From contig OY969774.1 of assembly GCA_963702955.1 (NCBI GenBank), forward strand, positions 434,001 through 498,000: a stretch of DNA of 64,000 bases, written 5' to 3'. The first letter of the stretch is position 1; each line of letters starts with the position of its first letter. The notes beneath the pieces were generated by a model. It saw only the letters and a list, made by a program, of their open reading frames with translations. It did no database searches and was not told the DNA's origin. The position numbers and the translations under genes are program-made. The stretch comes from VRUE01 sp963702955 (GTDB lineage Bacteria; Actinomycetota; Thermoleophilia; Solirubrobacterales; 70-9). This document shows positions 42,058 to 50,625 of the stretch, one piece after another.

Positions 42058-42137
42058 ACCCTCGACCGCAGGGTTAGGTTGGGCAAACCCTCAAGCGGTC
42101 ATCGAGACTACGGCCTTGCAGGATGCCTTTCGGGCGT

Positions 42138-42166
42138 TTGACATGGCCCCGCAAATGCCCTACGTT
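42138..42166 (+). promoter_or_regulatory. Sigma-70-type promoter of ftsZ
   Basis: TTGACA (42138-42143) and TACGTT (42161-42166) are separated by exactly 17 bp, giving transcription from about 42173, some 150 bp before the ftsZ ATG. The 266 bp between ftsQ and ftsZ contain no gene; besides this promoter I see only G/C-rich leader. Confidence 0.7.
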
Positions 42167-42323
42167 GAGCGCAATTTCCGCGGTTCAGGCGTATCCTTGA
42201 ACTCTCAAGCATCGCCGGAGGATCGGACGGAACAAAGGCTCAACTCAAATCCAGCCCTTGCCGAAGATGGCAGGGAATGGGAAATATCCAGCCCCGCGGG
42301 GCTGGGCTTGGAGAAATCGGGAG

Positions 42324-43406
42324 ATGGAATCCACTTACCTGGCCGTGATCAAGGTCGTCGGCGCCGGCGGCGGCGGCACCAATGCCGTCAGCCGGATGGT
42401 CGACGCCGGGATCCGCGGCGTCGAGTTCGTCGCCGTCAACACCGACGCGCAGGCGCTGCAGGCCTGCGACGCCGACATCAAGCTCTCGATCGGCCAGGAG
42501 CTGACCCGCGGCCTCGGCGCCGGCGGCAACCCCGAGGTCGGGGCGGGCGCTGCGGCGGAGAGCCGCGACGAGATCAAGGAGGCGCTGAAGGGCGCCGACA
42601 TGGTCTTCGTCACCGCCGGCGAGGGCGGTGGCACCGGCACCGGCTCGGCGCCGATCATCGCCGAGATCGCCAAGGAGGAGATCGGCGCGCTGACCGTCGG
42701 CGCCGTCACCAAGCCGTTCGAGTTCGAGGGCAAACGACGGATGCAGCAGGCGCTCGAGGGGATCGAGAAGCTGCGCAACAACGTCGACACCCTGATCATC
42801 GTCCCGAACGAGAAACTGCTGCAGGCGGTCGAGCGGCGGACCAGCGTGCTGGAGGCCTTCCGCCAGGCCGACGACATCCTCCGCCAGGGCGTGCAGGGGA
42901 TCACCGACCTGATCACGATCCCCGGCCTGATCAACCTCGACTTCGCCGACGTGCGGACGATCATGCGCGACGCCGGCTCGGCGCTGATGGGCGTCGGCGC
43001 CGCCTCCGGCGAGTCGCGCGCGGTCGACGCCGCCAAGGCGGCCGTCACCTCGCCGCTGATCGAGGAGTCGATCAAGGGCGCGACCGGGATGCTGCTCAAC
43101 ATCACCGGCCCCGAGGACCTCGGCCTGTTCGAGGTCAACGAGGCGGCCCAGCTGGTGCAGGCCGAGGCCGACGACAACGCCAACATCATCTTCGGCTCGG
43201 TGGTCGACCAGTCGATGCGCGACGAGGTCCGCGTCACCGTCATCGCCACCGGCTTCGAGGGCTTCGAGCTGCTCGCCCGCTCGCCGCAGCGGGTCCGTCG
43301 GCGCTACGAGAGCCGCGGCCCGCGGATCTCCGCCGAGGACACCGACATCCGCAAACTGCGGGTGTCGGACGACGATATTGACGTTCCGGGGTTCCTCAAG
43401 GAATAA
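42324..43406 (+). CDS. ftsZ: Tubulin-like division GTPase FtsZ
   Basis: From ATG 42324 the protein has 360 residues. A longer frame from 42258 adds a non-conserved extension and is rejected. IKVVGAGGGGTNAVSRM starts the GTPase domain, the tubulin signature is AGEGGGTGTGSAPIIAEIA, and GLINLDFADVRTIM with GSALMGVGAASGE covers the T7/synergy region. The variable linker is very short. The C-terminal peptide DDDIDVPGFLKE is the docking tail for SepF-type anchors. No ftsA is present, as in other actinobacteria. Confidence 0.97.
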   Translation: MESTYLAVIKVVGAGGGGTNAVSRMVDAGIRGVEFVAVNTDAQALQACDADIKLSIGQELTRGLGAGGNPEVGAGAAAESRDEIKEALKGADMVFVTAGEGGGTGTGSAPIIAEIAKEEIGALTVGAVTKPFEFEGKRRMQQALEGIEKLRNNVDTLIIVPNEKLLQAVERRTSVLEAFRQADDILRQGVQGITDLITIPGLINLDFADVRTIMRDAGSALMGVGAASGESRAVDAAKAAVTSPLIEESIKGATGMLLNITGPEDLGLFEVNEAAQLVQAEADDNANIIFGSVVDQSMRDEVRVTVIATGFEGFELLARSPQRVRRRYESRGPRISAEDTDIRKLRVSDDDIDVPGFLKE

Positions 43407-43424
43407 GGCTCGTGGCGTGGGAGG

Positions 43425-43573
43425 GCGTCGGCAGGGTTGCCCTCCAGGCGAATTGATGTCGCACGCGCCTTTGACGCTTAGCGACGATGTTTGAGCGCGG
43501 CTTCGCCGCGCGATTGTCGGATTGCATTTCCGCCGCTTCGCGACATTCGCCTGGAGGGCACCCCTGCCGACGC
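43425..43573. repeat. Long inverted repeat between ftsZ and gcvT
   Basis: Arms 43425-43453 and 43545-43573 are 29 bp each with one mismatch (GCGTCGGCAGGG against CCCCTGCCGACGC at the outer ends). TGTCGC (43457-43462) and GCGACA (43540-43545) extend the pairing after a small bulge. The 91-bp centre holds a second stem, GCGCGGC/GCCGCGC (43495-43511). This could be a terminator for ftsZ, a structured leader of gcvT, or a MITE-like repeat. No target duplication is apparent. Confidence 0.7.
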
Positions 43574-43611
43574 TTTTCGAGCGGCGCGCTCAGTCAATAG
43601 CCTTGCGCGCT

Positions 43612-44688
43612 GTGACGGAGCTTCGGCGCACCTCCTTGTATGAGCGGCACGTGGAGCTTGGCGCCAAGATGGTCCCGTTCGCGGGCTGGGAGATGCCGGT
43701 GCAGTACGAGGGCGTGCGCGAGGAGCACTCGGCTGTGCGCACCCATGCCGGCGTGTTCGACGTCTCGCACATGGGCGAGGTCGAGGTCGAAGGGCCGGGG
43801 GCGCTCGCCTTCCTGCAGCGCGTCCTCTCCAACGACGTCGCCGCGATCGAGCTCGGCGGCGCCCAGTACTCCTGCCTCTGCGCCGAGGACGGCGGCGTGC
43901 TCGACGACCTCTTCGCCTACCGGCTCGGCGGCGACCGCTACCTGATCGTCACCAACTCGGCCAACCACGAGGCCGACCTCGCCTGGCTCGGCCGCTGGAG
44001 CCGCGGCTTCGACGTCTCCGTCCGCGACGTCGCCGACCGCTACGGGATGCTTGCCGTGCAGGGCCCGCACGCGCGGGCGATCGTCGCCCGCGCCCTCGGG
44101 ATCGAGCTGCCCGCCCGGATGCGGGTCGCGACGGCACGGGTCGGCAACCGCCCGGCGCTCGTCTGCGGCACCGGCTACACCGGCGAGGACGGGGTCGAGC
44201 TGCTGCTCGACCCCGAGGTCGCGCCGCCGATCTGGGCCGAGCTGCTCGACGCCGGCGTCGTCCCCTGCGGGCTCGGCGCCCGCGACACGCTGCGGCTCGA
44301 GGTCTGCTTCCACCTGCACGGCAACGACCTGACCCCGGACCGCAACCCGATCGAGGCCGGGCTCGGCTGGTGCTGCAAGGAGGGGACCGGGTTCGTCGGC
44401 TCCGAGGCGGTCGCGCTGGCGCGGGCCGAAGGCACCGCCGAGAGGCTCGTGCCCTTCAAGATCGAAGGCGCCGGCATCCCCCGCCAGGACAACCCGGTGA
44501 TGGTCGGCTCCGAGCTGGTAGGGACGGTGACCAGCGGCACCTTCTCGCCCTCGCTAGAGGTCGGGATCGGGATGGCCTACGTCCGCTCGGACCTGGCCGA
44601 GGCGGGGACCGAGCTCGAGATCGACGTGCGCGGCAAGCGCCGCCCGGCGCGTATAGCTTCCAAGCCCCTTTACCGAAAGGAGAAGTGA
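43612..44688 (+). CDS. gcvT: Glycine cleavage system T protein (aminomethyltransferase)
   Basis: From GTG 43612 the protein has 358 residues: VTELRRTSLYERHVELGAKM, the usual N-terminus. Upstream frame sequence overlaps the inverted repeat and is not conserved. Motifs are VPFAGWEMPVQY, HAGVFDVSHMGEVEV, CLCAEDGGVLDDLFAYRLG, GTGYTGEDGVELLL, LGARDTLRLEVCFHLHGNDL and GTVTSGTFSPSLEVGIGMAY. It transfers the methylene unit from the H protein to tetrahydrofolate and releases ammonia. First gene of gcvT-H-PA-PB; no glycine riboswitch was recognised upstream. Confidence 0.95.
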   Translation: MTELRRTSLYERHVELGAKMVPFAGWEMPVQYEGVREEHSAVRTHAGVFDVSHMGEVEVEGPGALAFLQRVLSNDVAAIELGGAQYSCLCAEDGGVLDDLFAYRLGGDRYLIVTNSANHEADLAWLGRWSRGFDVSVRDVADRYGMLAVQGPHARAIVARALGIELPARMRVATARVGNRPALVCGTGYTGEDGVELLLDPEVAPPIWAELLDAGVVPCGLGARDTLRLEVCFHLHGNDLTPDRNPIEAGLGWCCKEGTGFVGSEAVALARAEGTAERLVPFKIEGAGIPRQDNPVMVGSELVGTVTSGTFSPSLEVGIGMAYVRSDLAEAGTELEIDVRGKRRPARIASKPLYRKEK

Positions 44689-44689
44689 G

Positions 44690-45082
44690 TTGGCCGAGGC
44701 GAGCTACCCCGAGGATCTGCTGTACCACGACCAGCACGACTGGGCCCGGCTGGACGGAGACGACCACGCCGTCTTCGGGATCACCTGGTACGCCCAGGAC
44801 AGCCTCGGCGAGGTCGTCTTCTACGACCCGCCCGAGGTGGGCGCCGCGGTCAACAAAGACGCCACCTACGCCGAGGTCGAGTCGGTGAAGGCGGTCTCCG
44901 ACGTGATCGCGCCGCTCTCGGGCGAGATCGTCGAGGTCAACCAGACGCTGTCCGACGCGCCCGAGCTGATCAACGGGGACCCCTACGGCGAGGGCTGGCT
45001 GGTCAAGGTGCGGCTGACCGCTCCGGGAGAGGCCACCGCCCTGCTCGACGCCGCCGAATACCGCAAACTGCTGGCCGACTGA
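44690..45082 (+). CDS. gcvH: Glycine cleavage system H protein
   Basis: The 130-residue protein starts at TTG 44690, with GGAG seven bases upstream inside the gcvT end. The lipoyl domain is complete: HDWARLDGDDHAVFGITWYA, LGEVVFYDPPEVG and AEVESVKAVSDV, where K67 is the lipoylation site. The C-terminal EGWLVKVRLTAPGE is standard. It shuttles the aminomethyl intermediate between the P and T proteins. Confidence 0.96.
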   Translation: MAEASYPEDLLYHDQHDWARLDGDDHAVFGITWYAQDSLGEVVFYDPPEVGAAVNKDATYAEVESVKAVSDVIAPLSGEIVEVNQTLSDAPELINGDPYGEGWLVKVRLTAPGEATALLDAAEYRKLLAD

Positions 45083-45118
45083 GCCGCCCCCGCCACTCGC
45101 TTCCGTAGCCTTAGCTCG

Positions 45119-46522
45119 GTGACGCGCTACACCTCCGCCACCCCCGCCGACCGCGACGAGATGCTGGCGGCGATCGGGGTCGAGTCGGTCGACGAGCTGT
45201 TCGGGCAGATCCCCGAGCCGCTGCGGCTCGACCGCCCGCTGGCCCTGCCGGCGGGGATGGGCGAGGCCGAGGTTTACGAGCGGCTGGCGGAGCTGGCCGG
45301 GCGCAACGCCGACGCCGAGGAGCAGGTCTGCTTCCTCGGGGCCGGGATGTACGACCACTACGTGCCGGCGATCGTCAACGCGATCGTCCAGCGCAGCGAG
45401 TTCCTGACGCCGTACACGCCCTATCAGCCGGAGATCTCGCAGGGCGGCCTGCAGGCGATGTTCGAGTTCCAGACGGCGATGTCGGAGCTGACCGGCCTGC
45501 CGGTCTCGACCGCCGGCCTCTACGAGGGCCCGTCCTCGGTCGCCTCGGCCGGCTACCTGGCGCTCGGCGTGAGCAAGGGGCGCCGCCGCTTCGTCGTCTC
45601 CCGCGGCGTCCATCCGCACAGCCGCGAGACGCTCGCCACCTACGCTGCCGGCTTCGGCGCCGGGATCGCCGAGGTCGGGCTCGAGGACGGCGCCACCGAC
45701 GCCGCCGCGCTGGCCGCCGCGGTTGACGGCGAGACCGCCGCCGTCTTCCTCCAGAGCCCGAACTTCCTCGGCGCGGTCGAGGACGTCGAGGCGCTCGGCG
45801 CCGCGGCGAAGGAGCATGGGGCGCTGCTGGTCGTCGCGGTCGATCCGATGACCCTCGGGGTGCTGAAGCCGCCCGGCGAGTGCGGTGCCGACATCGCCCT
45901 CGGCGAGGGCCAGCCGCTCGGCAACCGGCTCGACTTCGGCGGGCCCTCGTTCGGCTTCTTCTGCGGCAGCGAGGCGCTGATCCGCAGGCTGCCGGGGCGG
46001 ATCGCCGGCGAGACCGACGACGTCAACGGCCGCCGCGGCTTCGTCCTCGCCCTGCAGACCCGCGAGCAGCACATCCGTCGCGAGAAGGCGACCCACAACA
46101 TCTGCACCGCGCAGGCGTTGAACGCGCTGGCGGCGACGATCCACCTCGCCTGGCTCGGCCGCGAGGGATTCCGCGAGCTGGGCGAGCTGCTGGTCCGTCG
46201 CACCGCCTACGCGCGCGAGCGGCTCGCCGCGGTCAACGGGGTCGAGCTGTTGCACGAGGCGCCGGTGGCGCGCGAGTTCGCGCTACGGCTCGCCGCCCCG
46301 GTCAACGCCGTGCTCGAGCGCTGCGCCGAGCGCGGCATCGCCGCCGGCTACCCGCTCGCCCGCGAGTATCCCGAGTACGAGGACGGCCTCTTGGTCGCGA
46401 TCACCGAGCGCCGCAGCCGCGAGCAGATCGACGAGCTCGCCGAGGCGCTCGGCGCGGCCGTCGCCGCCGAGGCTGGCGCCTTAGTCGGAAATAGTGCGAC
46501 TAACGCGCCAGGTGAACCCTGA
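45119..46522 (+). CDS. gcvPA: Glycine dehydrogenase (decarboxylating) subunit 1
   Basis: The 467-residue protein starts at GTG 45119. Family segments include RYTSATPADRDEMLAAIGV, FLGAGMYDHYVPAIVNAIV, EFLTPYTPYQPEISQGGLQ, NGRRGFVLALQTREQHIRREKA and HNICTAQALNALAA. In organisms with a split P protein this subunit pairs with GcvPB. It decarboxylates glycine with PLP. It ends one base into the gcvPB start region (overlap at 46522). Confidence 0.95.
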   Translation: MTRYTSATPADRDEMLAAIGVESVDELFGQIPEPLRLDRPLALPAGMGEAEVYERLAELAGRNADAEEQVCFLGAGMYDHYVPAIVNAIVQRSEFLTPYTPYQPEISQGGLQAMFEFQTAMSELTGLPVSTAGLYEGPSSVASAGYLALGVSKGRRRFVVSRGVHPHSRETLATYAAGFGAGIAEVGLEDGATDAAALAAAVDGETAAVFLQSPNFLGAVEDVEALGAAAKEHGALLVVAVDPMTLGVLKPPGECGADIALGEGQPLGNRLDFGGPSFGFFCGSEALIRRLPGRIAGETDDVNGRRGFVLALQTREQHIRREKATHNICTAQALNALAATIHLAWLGREGFRELGELLVRRTAYARERLAAVNGVELLHEAPVAREFALRLAAPVNAVLERCAERGIAAGYPLAREYPEYEDGLLVAITERRSREQIDELAEALGAAVAAEAGALVGNSATNAPGEP

Positions 46523-48033
46523 TGGCGATGAGCGAGACCCCGATGCAGCGCGAACGGGCGCTGACGATCTTCGAGAAGTCGAAGCCGGGACGCCGCGCCG
46601 CGATGCTGCCCGAGGCCGGCGTGCCGGAGCCGCCGCTCTCCGAGCTGATCCCGGCGAGGCTGCTGCGCTCCGAGCCGCCGCGCCTGCCCGAGATCGCCGA
46701 GCCGGAGATCGTCCGCCACTACAACCGGCTCTCGCGGCGCAACTTCGACCTCGACAGCGGCTTCTACCCGCTCGGCTCCTGCACGATGAAGCACAACCCG
46801 CGCCTCAACGAGCGGGTGGCGGCGCTGCCCGGCCATGCCCGCCTGCATCCGGCGCAGGATCCGAAGCGCGCCCAGGGGGCGCTGGAGCTGATGTGGCTGC
46901 TGCAGCGCTCGCTGGCCGAGATCTGCGGCCTGCCGCACGTCAGCCTGCAGCCCTCGGCCGGCTCCCACGGCGAGCTCGCCGGCCTGCTGCTGACCCGCGC
47001 CTTTCACGCCGACCGCGGCGAAGCGCGGACCAAGGTGCTGGCGCCCGACACCTCGCACGGCACCAACCCGGCCTCGGTGACGATGGCCGGCTACGAGATC
47101 GTCAAGGTCGCGACCGACGAGCGCGGCGGAGTGGAGATGGACGACCTGCGCTCGAAGGTCAACGGGGAGGTCGCCTGCCTGATGCTGACCAACCCGAACA
47201 CGCTCGGCCTGTTCGACGAGAACATCGCCGAGATCGCCGCCCTGATCCACGAGGTCGGCGGCACCGTCTACTACGACGGCGCCAACCTCAACGCGGTGAT
47301 GGGCCACTCGCGCCCCGGCGACATGGGCTTCGACATCGTCCACGTCAACCTGCACAAGTCGTTCAGCCAGCCGCACGGCGGCGGCGGCCCGGGGGCCGGG
47401 CCGATCGCCGTCTCGGAGCGGATCGAGCCGTTCCTGCCGCGCCCGCAGGTGGTCAGGCGCGAGGGCGGCAACGGCAGCGGCCCGGTCTTCGACCTCGACT
47501 TCGAGCGGCCGAAGTCGATCGGCCGCCTGCGCGGCTTCCAGGGCAACTTCGGCGTCTTCGTCCGCTCCTACGCCTACATCCTCAGCTTGGGCGCCGACGG
47601 CCTCGCCGAGGCTTCGGAGACCGCCGTCCTCAACGCCAACTACCTGAAGGCCCGGCTCGCCGAGGGCCGCGCCGGCAAGTACACGACGATCGCCTTCGAC
47701 CGCCACTGCATGCACGAGTTCGTCCTCTCCGGCAAGCCGATGAAGAAGGCGCTGGGCATCGCCACCCTCGACCTCGCCAAGCGCCTGCTCGACTTCGGCT
47801 TCCACCCGCCGACCGTCTACTTCCCGCTGCTGGTCGAGGAGGCGCTGATGGTCGAGCCGACCGAGACCGAGACGAAGGAGAGCCTCGACGCCTTTGCCGA
47901 GGCGATGGAGCAGATCCTCGCCGAGGCCGAGTCCGACCCCGAGGTCGCCAAGCACGCCCCGTACACAACCCCGGTCCGCCGCCTGGACGAGGTCAAGGCC
48001 ACCCGCCACCCGGTCGTCCGCCAGTCGCTCTAG
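46522..48033 (+). CDS. gcvPB: Glycine dehydrogenase (decarboxylating) subunit 2
   Basis: The 503-residue protein starts at ATG 46522. Motifs are SRRNFDLDSGFYPLGSCTM, KHNPRLNERVAALPG, QPSAGSHGELAGLL, DTSHGTNPASVTMAGYE and VNLHKSFSQPHGGGGPGAGP, which holds the PLP lysine (HK). The C-terminal ATRHPVVRQSL region is typical. It completes the glycine cleavage P protein. The L protein (lipoamide dehydrogenase) is not in the window. Confidence 0.95.
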   Translation: MAMSETPMQRERALTIFEKSKPGRRAAMLPEAGVPEPPLSELIPARLLRSEPPRLPEIAEPEIVRHYNRLSRRNFDLDSGFYPLGSCTMKHNPRLNERVAALPGHARLHPAQDPKRAQGALELMWLLQRSLAEICGLPHVSLQPSAGSHGELAGLLLTRAFHADRGEARTKVLAPDTSHGTNPASVTMAGYEIVKVATDERGGVEMDDLRSKVNGEVACLMLTNPNTLGLFDENIAEIAALIHEVGGTVYYDGANLNAVMGHSRPGDMGFDIVHVNLHKSFSQPHGGGGPGAGPIAVSERIEPFLPRPQVVRREGGNGSGPVFDLDFERPKSIGRLRGFQGNFGVFVRSYAYILSLGADGLAEASETAVLNANYLKARLAEGRAGKYTTIAFDRHCMHEFVLSGKPMKKALGIATLDLAKRLLDFGFHPPTVYFPLLVEEALMVEPTETETKESLDAFAEAMEQILAEAESDPEVAKHAPYTTPVRRLDEVKATRHPVVRQSL

Positions 48034-48048
48034 CCGTCGGCGGGGTGT

Positions 48049-48963
48049 TCAGAGCTCCGGCAGCTCCTGCTCAAGCTCCAGCACCGGGGCGAAGAGGTCG
48101 CCGTGTTGCGCCACCCGCTCGAGGACCTCGCCGGCCTCGAAGACGAGCGAGGCGGCGTCTTCATGCTCGGCGGCGTGCTCGACCTCGTCCCAGGTGACCG
48201 GGGTCGAGGCGGTCGGGCGCTCGCGGGCGCGCAGCGAGTAGACGGCGATCGTCGTCTTGCGCTGGTGGTTCTGCGACCAGTTGACGAAGACCTTGCCCTC
48301 GCGTTCGACCTTCTTCATCTTCGAGACCACCTGGTCGGGGGTCTGTTTCTCCAGCAGCTGGGCGATCGCTTTGGCGAACGGTTTGGTCACCTCGTAGGAG
48401 GTGCGCGCGTTGAGCGGGACGTAGACCTGCAGGCCCTTCGAGCCCGAGGTCTTCGGGAAGCACTCGAGCTCGAAGTGGCCGAAGAACTCGCGCAGGCGCA
48501 GGCCGACGCGGCAGCAGTCGACGATGTCGGCGGGCGGCCCGGGGTCGAGGTCGAAGGCCAGCACGGTCGGCCGTTTCGGCGCCCGCGACAGCGACAGCGA
48601 GGGGTGCAGCTCGATCGCCGCCAACTGCGCCATCCAGACCAGCGTCGGCAGGCTGTCGCAGACGCAGAAGTCGATCTTGCCGGCCCGGGGCCCGGCCTCG
48701 ACCCGCGCCGTCTTCACCCATTTCGGCCGGTGCTTCGGGCAGCGCTTCTCGAAGAAGGCGGCGTCGAGGTCGTCAACGCCTTCCGGAAAGCGCCGCAGGG
48801 TCACCGCTCGCCCGGCCAGGTGGGGGATCATCGCCGGCGCCACCTTGGCGTAGTAGTCGACCACCTCGCCCTTGGTGAAGCCGGCCCGCGGGTAGAGGAC
48901 CTTGTCGAGGTTGGTGAGGGTCAGCTCACGGCCGTCGACCTCGACCTGGCTGCTCGTGCCCAC
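48049..48963 (-). CDS. ligD: LigD-type polymerase domain protein (NHEJ primase-polymerase)
   Basis: The 304-residue protein starts with GTG at 48963. Only the polymerase module of LigD is present: LTNLDKVLYPRAGFTKGEVV, RFPEGVDDLDAAFFEK, LAFDLDPGPPADIVD with the catalytic D-x-D, and TSGSKGLQVYVPLN. This archaeo-eukaryotic primase-type polymerase fills gaps at double-strand breaks. There is no ATP-ligase or phosphoesterase domain here, so a separate ligase must exist elsewhere. It lies 3 bp downstream of ku on the minus strand, forming an end-joining pair. Confidence 0.9.
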   Translation of the reverse strand: MGTSSQVEVDGRELTLTNLDKVLYPRAGFTKGEVVDYYAKVAPAMIPHLAGRAVTLRRFPEGVDDLDAAFFEKRCPKHRPKWVKTARVEAGPRAGKIDFCVCDSLPTLVWMAQLAAIELHPSLSLSRAPKRPTVLAFDLDPGPPADIVDCCRVGLRLREFFGHFELECFPKTSGSKGLQVYVPLNARTSYEVTKPFAKAIAQLLEKQTPDQVVSKMKKVEREGKVFVNWSQNHQRKTTIAVYSLRARERPTASTPVTWDEVEHAAEHEDAASLVFEAGEVLERVAQHGDLFAPVLELEQELPEL

Positions 48964-48966
48964 GGG

Positions 48967-49863
48967 CTATTTCGAGGTTTTGGACTTGCCCCGCGAGGAG
49001 GCGCGCTTCGGCGCGGCCTTGGCCTTTTTCGGGGCCGCCGCTTTGCGCGCTTTCGCTTTCGGCTTCGCCTTGTCCCGCCCTTTGACCGCGGCGATGCTCG
49101 CCTCCAGCGCGCTCATCAGGTCCGGCGCGCCGGTCGGCACCGGCTCCTCGACCGCGGGCGCGCTGAGCACGTCCTTGCCCTCGGCCTTGCGTTCGATCAG
49201 CGCCAGCAGTTCCTCGCGGTACTCGTCGCGGTAGGCGGCCGGGTCGAACTGGCCGGCCAGCGAGTCGATCAGCCGCTCGGCCATCTCGACCTCGCGCTTG
49301 GCCGGCTTCGGCGGCTCGGCCGGGAGCACATCCTCCAGCTCGGCCGGCGGCACGACCTCGTCGGCGAAGCGCATCGTCGTCAGGGTGAGGACGCCGTCGC
49401 TCGGGCGCAGCGCCGCCAGGTGCTCCTTGTTGCGGAAGACGAAGCGGGCGATCGCCACCTTGCCCGAGCGCGCCATCGCCTCGGCGAGCAGCGAGTACGC
49501 CTTCTCGGCGCCCGGCGCCGGGCCGAGGTAGTAGGGGCTGTCGAAGTAGATCGGGTCGATCTCGTCGAGCTCGACGAAGTCCTGCACCTCGATCGCCCGC
49601 GTCTTCTCCGGGGCGAGCGCTGCGATCTCGTCTTTGCTCAGCGGCACGTAGCGGTCGGGGGCGATCTCGAAGGCCTTGACGATCTCCTCGTAGGGGACCT
49701 CCTCGTCGGTCCCTTCGGCGACGCGGCGGTGGCGGATGCGGACGCCGTCGGACTCGCGGATCTCGCGCAGCGAGATGCCGCGGCGGGCGACCGCGCTGTA
49801 GAGCTTGACGGGCACGTTGAGTAGCCCGAAGCTGATCGTCCCGCTCCAGATCGCTCTTGCCAT
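48967..49863 (-). CDS. ku: Ku protein (non-homologous end joining)
   Basis: The 298-residue protein starts at ATG 49863, with AGGTGAT about 7 bases upstream. MARAIWSGTISFGLLNVPVK is the invariant bacterial Ku N-terminus, followed by VPYEEIVKAFEIAPDRYVPL, FDSPYYLGPAPGAEKAY and LTTMRFADEVVPP. The C-terminal 60 residues are Lys/Ala-rich (KKAKAAPKRASSRGKSK), a DNA-threading tail seen in actinobacterial Ku. It homodimerises on broken DNA ends and recruits LigD, whose polymerase module is encoded next. Confidence 0.95.
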   Translation of the reverse strand: MARAIWSGTISFGLLNVPVKLYSAVARRGISLREIRESDGVRIRHRRVAEGTDEEVPYEEIVKAFEIAPDRYVPLSKDEIAALAPEKTRAIEVQDFVELDEIDPIYFDSPYYLGPAPGAEKAYSLLAEAMARSGKVAIARFVFRNKEHLAALRPSDGVLTLTTMRFADEVVPPAELEDVLPAEPPKPAKREVEMAERLIDSLAGQFDPAAYRDEYREELLALIERKAEGKDVLSAPAVEEPVPTGAPDLMSALEASIAAVKGRDKAKPKAKARKAAAPKKAKAAPKRASSRGKSKTSK

Positions 49864-49965
49864 CAGGGAATCACCTACCCGGATTCTGGCAGCCCACCGC
49901 GGGGAGCTGCCGGCGCCCCGCGGTTCCGGGAGGCTTCTTGCGCGCTCGTGCGGGATCATCCCCCG

Positions 49966-50625
49966 GTGCTGTTCGAGCTGCGCGACGTCAGCCTGACCCG
50001 CGGCAAGCGCCGCGTCCTCGACGCGGTCGGCGCCTCGATTCCGGCCGGCTCGACGGCGATCGTCGGCCCCTCGGGTGCCGGCAAGTCGACGCTGCTGCGG
50101 TTGCTCAACCGGCTCGCCGACCCCGACGCCGGGACGATCGCCTACCGCGACCGCCCGCTCGACTCCTACGACCCGCTCGAGCTGCGGCGCGAGGTCTCGC
50201 TGGTGCCGCAGCTTCCCTCGCTGCTCGAGGGGACGGTCGAGTCGAACCTCGCCTACGCGGCCGACCTCGCGGGCAAGCAGCTCGACGCCGAGCGCTGCCT
50301 GCGCCTCGCCGGCCTCGATCCCGGCTTCGCCGCGCGCGACGTCGCCAAGCTCTCGGTCGGCGAGCAGCAGCGGGCGATGCTGGCCCGGGCGCTCGCCCAG
50401 GAGCCCAGGGTCCTGCTGCTCGACGAGCCGACCTCGGCGCTCGACCACGCCGCCCGCGACGCGATCGAGGCGACGCTGGCCGAGCTGCGGCGCGAGCTCG
50501 ACATCTCGCTGGTCCTCGTCAGCCACGATCCCGAGCAGGCGCGCCGCCTGGCCGAGTGGGCGCTGCGGCTGGAGGAGGGACGCGTCGCCGCGACCGGCTC
50601 ACTCGAGGAGGCGCTGGCGCGGTGA
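49966..50625 (+). CDS. fetA: ABC transporter ATP-binding protein, FetA-like
   Basis: About 219 residues from GTG 49966; a GTG at 49948 in frame is equally possible since neither has a clear ribosome site. Walker A is VGPSGAGKSTLLRLL, the Q loop VSLVPQLPSLLEGTV, the signature LSVGEQQRAMLARAL and Walker B RVLLLDEPTSALD. The signature is SVGEQ rather than SGGQ. It is paired by a 4-bp overlap with a FetB-type permease, as in the E. coli FetAB iron exporter. Substrate here is inferred from that pairing. Confidence 0.85.
   Translation: MLFELRDVSLTRGKRRVLDAVGASIPAGSTAIVGPSGAGKSTLLRLLNRLADPDAGTIAYRDRPLDSYDPLELRREVSLVPQLPSLLEGTVESNLAYAADLAGKQLDAERCLRLAGLDPGFAARDVAKLSVGEQQRAMLARALAQEPRVLLLDEPTSALDHAARDAIEATLAELRRELDISLVLVSHDPEQARRLAEWALRLEEGRVAATGSLEEALAR

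Noticed and set aside
42258..42323. Earlier ATG for FtsZ giving 22 more residues.
   Set aside because: The extra residues are not FtsZ-like, whereas ATG 42324 yields the conserved N-terminus.
43407..43611. A glycine riboswitch before gcvT.
   Set aside because: The region is filled by a long inverted repeat; the conserved glycine aptamer core was not found.
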